From the NCBI RefSeq assembly GCF_003148625.1, contig NZ_QGGO01000011.1, forward strand, positions 110,585 to 174,584: a DNA stretch of 64,000 nt, given 5' to 3'. The notes below the pieces were generated by a model. That model was not told the origin of the DNA, did no database searches, and saw only the letters and a list, made by a program, of their open reading frames with translations. This document shows positions 51,805-59,859 of this stretch, piece after piece. Positions within the stretch are counted from its first letter, which is position 1. Each line of letters begins with the position of its first letter. The translations under genes were made by a program, and so were the position numbers. This DNA is from Arcicella aurantiaca. GTDB taxonomy: Bacteria > Bacteroidota > Bacteroidia > Cytophagales > Spirosomataceae.

Positions 51805-54157
51805 AATTTTGGCTATTTTTACACTACTTGCTTGTGGACCGGGCATGGTAGATGTAGATGAATTTATGAGTTTTTTCATGCCAGAAAGCTCAAATGCTTC
51901 GGCACAAAATCAAAAATATAACTATACAAGTAATTTCTTTTATGGTGAAAATGAGTTTGAAAGTAATGAAGATACCGTTGACCACTGCCGAAATGAAAAT
52001 ATATTAGCTTGGCAAAAATACTGCAATAACAAAGTTGCAGGAAATGAAATTGCAAAAGGTATTTATGGGAAATTTGGAAGTTCAGCCTTACAAAAATATC
52101 TAACTCAAAGTAAAAATGAGTTAGCCAAAAATTATATTGCTTTAGCCAAAGAAATTGACTCAGATTTTGAAAAAACGGTCAATTCTTATGAAGGAGAAGA
52201 AAATAAATATGTTTCAAAAGCTGATGTTTTAGAGCAAAAAGCTTTAGCGTTATTGAATGTGGCGAAACAAAATAAGGATAGTTTTATTGAGGAACGTATT
52301 GCTTTTCAGTTAGTTAAGTTTTCGGCAGTTAAGAAAAACTATGAAGAAGCGGTGAGCAGATACGAAAAACTGATTTTGCCAATTAAACAAAAAAGTTTCA
52401 TTTCAGATTGGGCATTGATGCGTAAAGCGGAGGCAGAAACGAGTTTGGGAAATAAAGCGGAGGCATATTATGATTTCGCACAAGTTTTTGACCGTAGCGA
52501 GTCGCACCGAAACCAAGCAGATGTAGTTGTTCGTGCGAGAATTGACAGTTTAGTAATTGATGATTCAGTTTTGAAATTCTGTAAAAATGACCATGAAAAA
52601 GCCGCAGTTTATGCTTTTGCGGGCATAAAACCTACGACTGATGCTTTACCAATGTTAGAGAAAATGGTAGAAATTGAACCGCAAAATCCGATGTTGGAAT
52701 TAATTATGGCTCGTGAAATAAATAAAAATGAAGCCTATTATTATCGTCAAATAGATTGGGAATATGTGGAAGATTCAACTGAAACTAAAAAGAAACAGCA
52801 AATTGCGAGTGATTATTGGTCGAAATTGAAAGATTTTTCTGTTAAAACTGCTGAGAACCAAAAAGTTGCTAAAACTGGATTTTGGCAAATTGCGTCTGCT
52901 TACATGGAATATATTGAAGGTGATTTGGCAAAATCAGAAGAGTTTTTAAATCAGGCGAAAGCAATTAATTCTCAAAATCAAGGCTTGAAAAATCAGATTC
53001 TCATTCAAGATTTATTATTGACGAGCAAGAAAACTAAAGAAATTACGCCAGAAGTTGAAATGGCATATTTGTCCATTTTAGAGCAAATTGGGAAGCCTAA
53101 AGGTTTTAGAATGAGTAATGCCGTTTTGGAATCTTGTAATATGTTGGCTTCCAAATATCGTGGTGTTCAGCCTGTTTCGGATAAAGAAACGAAAGGTGGT
53201 TTTCTTTCAAGTTGTTCTGGCAAAAAATCAAGTGAAAATGTGCCTGTTTCTGTGCCAAATGCTATTGCAAAGGCTTATTTATTGACCATGCTTACAACAT
53301 ATCAAGCTGGAAGTGGGGAAGAATACGGTGGCTATATGTCGCAAAAAGATATGTTTCCAATTGAAGATACGACTTCATTAGCAACGATTAAAAAGTTGGT
53401 TCAATATGTTGCAGAACCCAATAAATCAGATTTTGATAAGCGTTTACAAAAATTAGTTGGTTTCGATAATGACCATTTGTACACGCTGATGGGCAGACGT
53501 GCCATGGACGAACACAATTATGCAAAAGCAGCGGAGGCTTTCGGGAAAGTGAATCCTAAAATATGGAAAGACGATGTTTGGACGTCTATGTTTAATGAAG
53601 ACCCATTTTACATTTCTCCAAAATATGGAGATGAAAAGCCAAATACCAATTACACGCCTGTTTCTTTCGCTCAAAAAATGGCTGAATTGGAAGCTAAGTT
53701 AAAAGCAAATCCCAATGATGCAGAAAGTGCTTATTTATTAGGTTGTGGAGCATTTAATACTTCCACACACGGAAATGCTTGGATTTTAAGACGACACGGC
53801 TGGAGTGCCTCAGAAGTTAATTCTTACGATAAAAAGGAATATAATTTTGATTATTATCAGGCAACTAAAGCCAAAGAATATTTTGAGAAGGGAATGAAAT
53901 CCACTAATCCAGAAATTGCAGCGAAGTCTTGTTACGGAGCTGCACTTTGTGAAAGAGTTGCTTTTGATGTTTTTGTGGCAAGCCAAGATACAAGCAACGA
54001 AATGGATATGAACAAATTTACTGAGCGAATGAATAAGGAGAGAATTGCTAAATTTTCAATCTATTTTCAGTTGCTCAAAACTAAATATCAAAATACGGCT
54101 TACCAAAAACAAGTTTTAGAAGAATGTGGAGACTATTCTGCTTTTGCGGGAGAGTAA
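51758..54157 (+). CDS. Large TPR-like lipoprotein
   Basis: A protein of about 799 residues. The ATG at 51758 gives a signal with lipobox LLAC (Cys26); the frame is open upstream to a TTG at 51713 that would extend the n-region. After CGPGMVDVDEFMSFFMPE the chain is mainly helical, with TPR-like units (KVAKTGFWQIASAYMEYIEGDLAKSEEFLNQAKAIN, YAKAAEAFGKVNPKIW and AKEYFEKGMKSTNPEIAAKSCYGAALCE). The start lies within the preceding lipoprotein gene. It is probably an outer-membrane-anchored scaffold; no specific role is known. Confidence 0.78.
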   Translation: MNKLKNSFTLTKRSVKILAIFTLLACGPGMVDVDEFMSFFMPESSNASAQNQKYNYTSNFFYGENEFESNEDTVDHCRNENILAWQKYCNNKVAGNEIAKGIYGKFGSSALQKYLTQSKNELAKNYIALAKEIDSDFEKTVNSYEGEENKYVSKADVLEQKALALLNVAKQNKDSFIEERIAFQLVKFSAVKKNYEEAVSRYEKLILPIKQKSFISDWALMRKAEAETSLGNKAEAYYDFAQVFDRSESHRNQADVVVRARIDSLVIDDSVLKFCKNDHEKAAVYAFAGIKPTTDALPMLEKMVEIEPQNPMLELIMAREINKNEAYYYRQIDWEYVEDSTETKKKQQIASDYWSKLKDFSVKTAENQKVAKTGFWQIASAYMEYIEGDLAKSEEFLNQAKAINSQNQGLKNQILIQDLLLTSKKTKEITPEVEMAYLSILEQIGKPKGFRMSNAVLESCNMLASKYRGVQPVSDKETKGGFLSSCSGKKSSENVPVSVPNAIAKAYLLTMLTTYQAGSGEEYGGYMSQKDMFPIEDTTSLATIKKLVQYVAEPNKSDFDKRLQKLVGFDNDHLYTLMGRRAMDEHNYAKAAEAFGKVNPKIWKDDVWTSMFNEDPFYISPKYGDEKPNTNYTPVSFAQKMAELEAKLKANPNDAESAYLLGCGAFNTSTHGNAWILRRHGWSASEVNSYDKKEYNFDYYQATKAKEYFEKGMKSTNPEIAAKSCYGAALCERVAFDVFVASQDTSNEMDMNKFTERMNKERIAKFSIYFQLLKTKYQNTAYQKQVLEECGDYSAFAGE

Positions 54158-54185
54158 AAAGGTTTGTCAGGCTTTACTAAAAAAT

Positions 54186-54226
54186 ATAGATTCGTCAACT
54201 TTATTACAAAAAGTTGACGAATCTAT
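54186..54226. terminator. Terminator between the lipoprotein pair and pirin
   Basis: 17-base arms ATAGATTCGTCAACTTT / AAAGTTGACGAATCTAT around a short AT loop. It separates two converging genes; the flanking T-tract is modest. Confidence 0.65.
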
Positions 54227-54241
54227 TAGTTTATACGACTT

Positions 54242-55120
54242 TTAGTCTTCTAAATAACCAAATTTTCCTTCATTAAAATCATTGAATGCGTCCATTAATT
54301 CTGCTCTGGTATTCATTACAAATGGTCCATGTGCGGCAATTGGCTCATCAATTGGTTCGCCACTCAAAATTAATACGACTGAATCTTCTTTCGCTTCTAC
54401 GAAAAATTCTTCTCCTATGTTTTCAAACAAAACAAAATTATCAGTTGGCACCACCTTGCTATCATTTACCAAAATACTTCCTTCAATGACTAACAAACAA
54501 GTGTTAAAATTTGCAGGAAATGAAAAATCAGTTTTTGCTCCAGATTTAAGTTTTGCATTAAGCATATTTATCGGCGTAAAAGTTGATGCCGTACCTCCCA
54601 CATTTTTATATTGCCCTGCAATTACTTCAATTTCTCCGTCCTCATTTTCTAATTGATAACGCTTAATTTCACTGTTTTTTATAGCTTGGTATTTAGGTTT
54701 CGACATTTTGTCTTTCGCAGGTAAATTTACCCAAAGCTGAACCATTTGAAATTCTCCACCCGTTTTACTGAAATTTTCTTCGTGATATTCTTTGTGTAAA
54801 ACGCCCGAAGCCGCCGTCATCCATTGAATATCGCCTTCACCAATGATTCCACCGCCACCGCTACTGTCGTGGTGAGCTACTTTTCCTTTGTAAGCAATGG
54901 TTACCGTTTCAAAGCCACGATGTGGGTGAACGCCAACGCCTTTGGGTTCTTTACTCGGTGGAAAATAAAACTTTGAATTATAATCCATCATAATAAAAGG
55001 ACTCATGCGTTGCATACTCAAACCTCTTACACTTGGAATAAAATTATGTACTCTGAATCCGTCACCCACAAAATGTGGTGTTTGTGGCGTTAAAACTGCT
55101 TCTACTTTTTTAGTTGCCAT
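54242..55120 (-). CDS. Pirin family protein
   Basis: A 292-residue bicupin. The N-terminal cupin carries all four metal ligands: His65 and His67 in HPHRGFETVT, and His109 and Glu111 in GVLHKEYHE, spaced as in human pirin. The C-terminal cupin (about 175-292) ends with EPIAAHGPFVMNT. Bacterial pirins have quercetinase or redox-sensor roles; which applies here is unknown. The gene starts with ATG, four bases from REP-like element 4. Confidence 0.93.
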   Translation of the reverse strand: MATKKVEAVLTPQTPHFVGDGFRVHNFIPSVRGLSMQRMSPFIMMDYNSKFYFPPSKEPKGVGVHPHRGFETVTIAYKGKVAHHDSSGGGGIIGEGDIQWMTAASGVLHKEYHEENFSKTGGEFQMVQLWVNLPAKDKMSKPKYQAIKNSEIKRYQLENEDGEIEVIAGQYKNVGGTASTFTPINMLNAKLKSGAKTDFSFPANFNTCLLVIEGSILVNDSKVVPTDNFVLFENIGEEFFVEAKEDSVVLILSGEPIDEPIAAHGPFVMNTRAELMDAFNDFNEGKFGYLED

Positions 55121-55124
55121 GAAG

Positions 55125-55220
55125 GTAGCACAGGTTTCTAACCTGTTATTTTATTTTGTAGCACAGGTTTCCAACCTGTGATTATTGTTTATTTTCAGAC
55201 AGGTTGGAAACCTGTCCTAC
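55125..55220. repeat. REP-like composite element 4 (three arms, GTAGC head)
   Basis: A 96-base element with three 22-base arms, each starting GTAGCACAGG or its variant. Arms at 55125-55146 and 55158-55179 are direct; the arm at 55199-55220 is inverted (GTAGGACAGG on the minus strand). The core palindrome is ACAGGTT-TCCAACCTGT. The inverted arm supplies the stop codon (TAG) of the DUF1398 gene; the first arm ends four bases from the pirin start. Confidence 0.9.
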
Positions 55221-55606
55221 TGCGGAATTATTTCAACCAAAATTTCTTGATTGGCTTTATCAAAATAGGTACAAGTCATTTTTTCTAAATCGACTATCCA
55301 TTTTTCAATACCTGTTTCTGCACAATCTTTACAAAAGGTAAAATAGTCGGTTTCGCCTTTTTGGTGACTTTTAAGTTTTGAAGTAAATAATTCAGCATTA
55401 CTATTTTCTGCGATTATTAAAGTCTCATATTGAGGTTCAGAAGTCGTTTGAAAATTATTATCTCCAAAATATTCGGTATGACTATCAAAAACCCAAGTTT
55501 CAAAACTTTTCACGCCCAAAAGGATAATTTCTTGAATGTACTTAGGGAAATCTGCTCCTGATTTTACTTTTGAATGAGCAAGTTCGATTTGTTCTACTGT
55601 AAACAT
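55217..55606 (-). CDS. DUF1398 family protein
   Basis: A 129-residue protein of the DUF1398 (YbcV-like) family: FTVEQIELAHSKVKSGADFPKYIQEI at the start, then GVKSFETWVFDSHTEYFG and YFTFCKDCAETGIEKW in the middle, ending DKANQEILVEIIPQ. It is small and soluble; no function is known. Its stop codon TAG is formed by the GTAG head of REP-like element 4, so the insertion may have changed the C-terminus. It is transcribed toward the pirin gene on the same strand. Confidence 0.85.
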   Translation of the reverse strand: MFTVEQIELAHSKVKSGADFPKYIQEIILLGVKSFETWVFDSHTEYFGDNNFQTTSEPQYETLIIAENSNAELFTSKLKSHQKGETDYFTFCKDCAETGIEKWIVDLEKMTCTYFDKANQEILVEIIPQ

Positions 55607-55689
55607 AATTTGTTGTTTTTTGAAGTTAATAGCAATAAATACTAATTTTCACCTTTCTGGAAAGATTCACAAACATACCAATTTGTAAG

Positions 55690-55697
55690 TATATTTG
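55690..55697 (+). promoter_or_regulatory. Candidate -7 box (TATATTTG) upstream of the YyaL gene
   Basis: Exact TAnnTTTG match about 124 bases before the start at 55821. No TTG at the ideal spacing, so it is weakly supported. Confidence 0.25.
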
Positions 55698-55789
55698 CTA
55701 TCTAATAATTGGGGATTATGGCTTAATTAATACATATTTTGCTTTAGATTAATTAGGTAGAATCCAAGAATATGTTTTATTACACCAAT

Positions 55790-55820
55790 GCCAAATCCCT
55801 AAATCACAAATCCCAAAATC
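55790..55820 (+). repeat. Degenerate CAAATCC-type array before the YyaL gene
   Basis: Units of 7 to 8 bases: CCAAATCC, CTAAATCA, CAAATCCC, AAAATC. It runs directly into the ATG at 55821. Confidence 0.5.
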
Positions 55821-57785
55821 ATGAATCGTTTAGCAAAAGAAACATCTCCATATTTATTACAACACGCTCAAAATCCTGTAGATTGGTTTCCTTGGGGAGA
55901 GGAGGCTTTGGCAAAAGCAAAAGCTGAAAATAAGCCTATTTTGGTGAGCATTGGTTATTCAGCTTGTCATTGGTGCCACGTAATGGAGCATGAAAGTTTT
56001 GAAAAAGAAGAAGTTGCGGAAGTGATGAACCGTCATTTTGTAAACATTAAAATTGACCGTGAAGAACGCCCTGATATTGACGCTATTTACATGGATGCCG
56101 TTCAAGCAATGGGTGTGCAAGGTGGTTGGCCCCTAAATGTGTTTTTAATGCCCGATGGAAAGCCGTTTTATGGAGGTACTTATTTCCCAAAACAAAATTG
56201 GATAAAACTTTTGGGAGCGATCAATAACGGTTTTACCAATAGTCAAGAAGAATTGCAAAAATCAGCGGAAGGTTTTACAGAAAATATGCTTTTTAGAGAA
56301 ACTGATAGATACGGTTTAATCTTTGAAAATCAGGATTTTGTGCAGGCAGATTTGGATATGATGTACAAGAAATTATCCAATACTTTTGATGAAGAATGGG
56401 GCGGATTTCAAAGAAGTCCCAAATTTCCGATGCCTTCTATTTGGTTGTTTTTATTGCGTTATGCCAAAACTTCTCCCAAAGCACTCAATCATTTAAAATT
56501 CACGCTTGACAAAATCGCCATTGGTGGTATTTATGACCAATTGGGCGGTGGTTTTGCTCGCTATTCGGTTGATAGTGAGTGGTTTTGTCCCCATTTTGAG
56601 AAAATGCTTTATGATAATGGACAATTAGTCAGTTTATATTCAGAAGCTTATACGCTTACGCAAGAAGAACTTTACAAAGAAACTGTTTACGAAACAATTG
56701 GCTGGCTAAAAAGAGAAATGACCAGTCCAGAAGGCGGATTTTATTCTGCTTTAGATGCAGATTCGGAAGGAGTGGAGGGGAAATATTATGTTTGGTATAA
56801 AGCAGAAATTGACGAAATTTTAGGAGCAGATTCCAAAGAGTTTTGTAAAGATTATCAAGTAACAGAATACGGAAATTGGGAACATGGCGTAAATATTCTT
56901 TGGAAAAATGACACGATTTTAAACTCAAAATATCAAGAACAGATTGAGAAATTAAATCAAGAACGAAATAAAAGAATTCGACCTGGATTAGACGATAAAA
57001 TCCTTTGCTCTTGGAATGGCTTGATGCTCAAAGGTTTGGTAGATGCTTATCGTGCTTTTGATGAACCTGAGTTTTTAGCATTAGCCTTGCAAAACGCACA
57101 TTTTATAAAAGATAAATTCTTGAAAGACAGCGTTTTATCCCACAGTTACAAAAACGGAGAAACTAAAATAAAAGGCTTTTTAGAGGATTATGCAGCGGTG
57201 ATTGACGCTTTTACAAGTTTATATCAAGCTACATTTGAGGAAAATTGGTTGCATTTGGCTGAAAAATTAACGGTTTATGCTTATCAAAATTTTTGGGACG
57301 AAGAAGACCAATTGTTTTATTTTACCGATAAAGATGCGGAGGTTTTAATTGCCCGTAAAAAAGAGATTTTTGATAATGTAATTCCGTGTTCAAATTCAAT
57401 GATGGCTCGGAATCTTTATACTTTAGGTTTATTGTTAGACAGAGAAGATTTTAAAGATTTATCTAAATTGATGCTCTGTAAAATGAAAGACTTATTGCTC
57501 AAAAATGTAGATTATTTGACCAATTGGGCTTGTTTAGCAACACAAATGATAACGCCTACGGTAGAATTTGCCATTGTTGGAAATGATGCTGAGAGATTTA
57601 GAAAAGACATTGATAAAAGATATTTTCCCAATAAAGTTATATCAGGTACAACAACTCAAAGTGAATTACCTTTATTAGAAAACAGAATTGCAAAAGCCGA
57701 CGAAACCTTGATTTTTGTCTGTTATAACAAAACCTGCCAATTACCTGTAAAATCGGTTGAGGAGGCACTTTTACAAATTCAATAG
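55821..57785 (+). CDS. YyaL/SPATA20-type thioredoxin-domain protein (DUF255)
   Basis: A 654-residue cytosolic protein. The N-terminal thioredoxin-like domain begins with the family mark [28 protein letters not shown] and holds the CxxC pair Cys49-Cys52 ([14 protein letters not shown]). A six-hairpin-like alpha/alpha barrel follows ([51 protein letters not shown], and [27 protein letters not shown]). The biochemical role of the family is not known. It is preceded by a degenerate array and followed by a CGAAAGTTT-type hairpin. Confidence 0.93.
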   Translation: MNRLAKETSPYLLQHAQNPVDWFPWGEEALAKAKAENKPILVSIGYSACHWCHVMEHESFEKEEVAEVMNRHFVNIKIDREERPDIDAIYMDAVQAMGVQGGWPLNVFLMPDGKPFYGGTYFPKQNWIKLLGAINNGFTNSQEELQKSAEGFTENMLFRETDRYGLIFENQDFVQADLDMMYKKLSNTFDEEWGGFQRSPKFPMPSIWLFLLRYAKTSPKALNHLKFTLDKIAIGGIYDQLGGGFARYSVDSEWFCPHFEKMLYDNGQLVSLYSEAYTLTQEELYKETVYETIGWLKREMTSPEGGFYSALDADSEGVEGKYYVWYKAEIDEILGADSKEFCKDYQVTEYGNWEHGVNILWKNDTILNSKYQEQIEKLNQERNKRIRPGLDDKILCSWNGLMLKGLVDAYRAFDEPEFLALALQNAHFIKDKFLKDSVLSHSYKNGETKIKGFLEDYAAVIDAFTSLYQATFEENWLHLAEKLTVYAYQNFWDEEDQLFYFTDKDAEVLIARKKEIFDNVIPCSNSMMARNLYTLGLLLDREDFKDLSKLMLCKMKDLLLKNVDYLTNWACLATQMITPTVEFAIVGNDAERFRKDIDKRYFPNKVISGTTTQSELPLLENRIAKADETLIFVCYNKTCQLPVKSVEEALLQIQ

Positions 57786-57821
57786 CTACATGGAATGACA
57801 AAATAAGAGTAATGATTTCTG

Positions 57822-57865
57822 ACTTCTCGAAAGTTTTATGTTAAGTGCTTAAACTTTCGGGAAGT
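57822..57865 (+). terminator. Terminator-like hairpin after the YyaL gene (CGAAAGTTT type)
   Basis: Arms ACTTCTCGAAAGTTT / AAACTTTCGGGAAGT around a 14-base loop, with one mismatch. It shares the CGAAAGTT core with the hairpin at 49275. Confidence 0.55.
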
Positions 57866-57933
57866 TCTTGCAAATTCTTGATTAGGAGTAAATTTTATTT
57901 CTAAAACCTAACACCTTACTACTAACACCTATT

Positions 57934-59187
57934 TTAATACATAAACTCAATTCCTTCAGATTCCTTTTTATCGGCATACAAAATAATTTCCTGCATTTTT
58001 CCATTTAGCATAAATCGGATTGCACTGGTATTTGCTCCTTCTTTTCCTGTATTGTGAGCAAAAACGGTCAAGACATTTTGTTGATTTGGAAGAAATTTGA
58101 GTATTAAAATCTTTGGTTTTTGCGTAAGGCTATGTTTTTCAATCAAATACTGACCATTAAAACATACCGAAACCACATCTCCATCTTCGTTTTCATGGTC
58201 GTAAAGTTGAATTTGTAGCTCATTTTCAGTAATTCGATAATGATGTTTTACCACAACTTTACGTTCCATTTCGCAGTAAATTTTATCTGCTTTCTTAATT
58301 TTTGAGGTGGCTTTTTGAAGTTGCATCAAAGGCAAATGATACGACATTTGAAAACCAATATAGGCTCCATTTTCAAGGATATTATTGGAAGCCGTTGGAA
58401 CGTTATTATTGTAGCCCGTGAAAGTATTAGACACAAAACTTCCCGTCGGAATTCCTACACGAATACCCATGTCCAACGAACGCATATCGTCAGCACGTCG
58501 CCAGTAGGTTTTGCCAAGTTCAAGAAAAAATAGGAACGAATTTCTGTTTACAACTTCACTTTGAGTCTTGAACCCTTTGCCATTAAATACCCAATCTTCT
58601 TGATTTTCAGCAGATTTATCTAAGTAATTCATCGTTCTGATACCAAATTGGGCATAATTTCGTGCTTCGCCCCAACCTCTTCTGCCTAATGATTTTGACG
58701 TATAAGTGACACTTGCCGATAAGCCAGAATAACTAACGGTATTTTGCCAAATACTTGCCACTTTATTATTTAGAGAAAACTGATAATCGTTTCCGATAGA
58801 ATAACTATGTGGAATACAAGCATAATAAACGCCCGCTTCTGTCCTTAAAATGCGGTCATTTTTAAGCAATTTGGAGATATTTAACCCCAAATCAAAAGAG
58901 CCAATTAAGCCAGATAATTCTGTTTTTCCTTGTCGGTTTACGCTTGAATTTATTGGAAATACAGTAAATGGAAAGGGAACGTAACTAAAAACACTCTGCT
59001 GAAATCCTGATGAAACAGTAGAATTTTGTGGCAATCCAAAAGTAAATAAAGTGCCAGAAGGGTGAATAGAAATGGTGCTAATACCTTGTTTATTAGATAA
59101 TTGAGCGTTACAGTTTATAGTTAGCAGTAAACAGTTAGCAATGATGAATAGGTTAATAAACTTGTATGTAGATTGTCTAATTTTCAT
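57934..59187 (-). CDS. Exported beta-rich protein, possible outer-membrane barrel
   Basis: A 417-residue protein. The signal peptide is INLFIIANCLLLTINCNAQ; its hydrophobic core is encoded by a heptamer array (59112-59139). The body has alternating polar and hydrophobic strands (GIRTMNYLDKSAENQEDW, LFFLELGKTYWRRADD, GAYIGFQMSYHLPL) that suit a membrane barrel. The last 100 residues (LQIQLYDHENEDGDVVSVCFNGQYLIEKHSL, NVLTVFAHNTGKEGANTSAIRFML) form a separate beta domain seen in other Bacteroidota surface proteins. I cannot name the family. Confidence 0.7.
   Translation of the reverse strand: MKIRQSTYKFINLFIIANCLLLTINCNAQLSNKQGISTISIHPSGTLFTFGLPQNSTVSSGFQQSVFSYVPFPFTVFPINSSVNRQGKTELSGLIGSFDLGLNISKLLKNDRILRTEAGVYYACIPHSYSIGNDYQFSLNNKVASIWQNTVSYSGLSASVTYTSKSLGRRGWGEARNYAQFGIRTMNYLDKSAENQEDWVFNGKGFKTQSEVVNRNSFLFFLELGKTYWRRADDMRSLDMGIRVGIPTGSFVSNTFTGYNNNVPTASNNILENGAYIGFQMSYHLPLMQLQKATSKIKKADKIYCEMERKVVVKHHYRITENELQIQLYDHENEDGDVVSVCFNGQYLIEKHSLTQKPKILILKFLPNQQNVLTVFAHNTGKEGANTSAIRFMLNGKMQEIILYADKKESEGIEFMY
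59112..59139 (+). repeat. Heptamer array inside a signal-peptide coding region
   Basis: Four units in phase on the plus strand: AGTTTAT, AGTTAGC, AGTAAAC, AGTTAGC. AGTTAGC and AGTAAAC also occur in the array before pheA. On the minus strand they encode the hydrophobic core of the signal peptide. Confidence 0.75.
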
Positions 59188-59294
59188 TCTAATTTTTTGT
59201 TTGATAGTAGTTTATAGCAAACCGAAACCGCATTGAATTTCAATTCAGAACACCTACTTCTTTAAGCCCATTCTCCATTACCTCTTAACCCGCT

Positions 59295-59858
59295 TTACTT
59301 AATTCTATCAGGGTTTTCATTCACGAAAGCTCCCCAACCTTTTTTTGTTCCTTTCATAGTTGCCATAATACTTGTACCGTGAAAATGATGACAAACCGCA
59401 ATGCCCAGAGCATCGGTAGCATCAAACATTTTAGCATCTAATTTCATTTTTAAAAGCGTATCGAGCATGGAAGCAACTTGTTCTTTTGAGGCGTTTCCAT
59501 TGCCTGTAACAGACTGTTTTACAGTTTTAGGCGAATACTCTACAATCGGAATATCACGTGACAAAGCCGCCGCCATTACCACTCCTTGAGCCCTCCCCAA
59601 TTTCAACATCGACTGCACATTTACCCCAAAAAAAGGAGCTTCAATTGCCATTTCGTCAGGTAAAAATTCTTCAATAATACCAATAATACGCTCGTAAATT
59701 TTCTTTAATTTCATTCCTTGCGTTGTATATTTGCTTACATTAATGACTCCATATTGCAAGACTTTCATTGAATCACCTTGCGTTAATATCACACCATAAC
59801 CCATAAAACGAGTACCTGGGTCAACTCCTAAAATTATTTTTTCTTTTATAACAGCCAT
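59295..59858 (-). CDS. ruvC: Holliday junction endonuclease RuvC
   Basis: A 187-residue resolvase that cuts Holliday junctions with RuvAB. The catalytic Asp13 is in ILGVDPGTRFMGYGV, Glu in MAIEAPFFG (about 71), and the final acids are in MFDATDALGIAVCHH (about 140). The frame is open for 94 codons further upstream, but those lie over the divergent membrane-protein gene and lack family residues, so the ATG at 59858 is the start. This leaves only one base between the two start codons. Confidence 0.94.
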   Translation of the reverse strand: MAVIKEKIILGVDPGTRFMGYGVILTQGDSMKVLQYGVINVSKYTTQGMKLKKIYERIIGIIEEFLPDEMAIEAPFFGVNVQSMLKLGRAQGVVMAAALSRDIPIVEYSPKTVKQSVTGNGNASKEQVASMLDTLLKMKLDAKMFDATDALGIAVCHHFHGTSIMATMKGTKKGWGAFVNENPDRIK

Positions 59859-59859
59859 A

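Noticed and set aside
54282..54656. 124-residue plus-strand open frame
   Set aside because: It is antisense to pirin, whose metal ligands and fold are intact.
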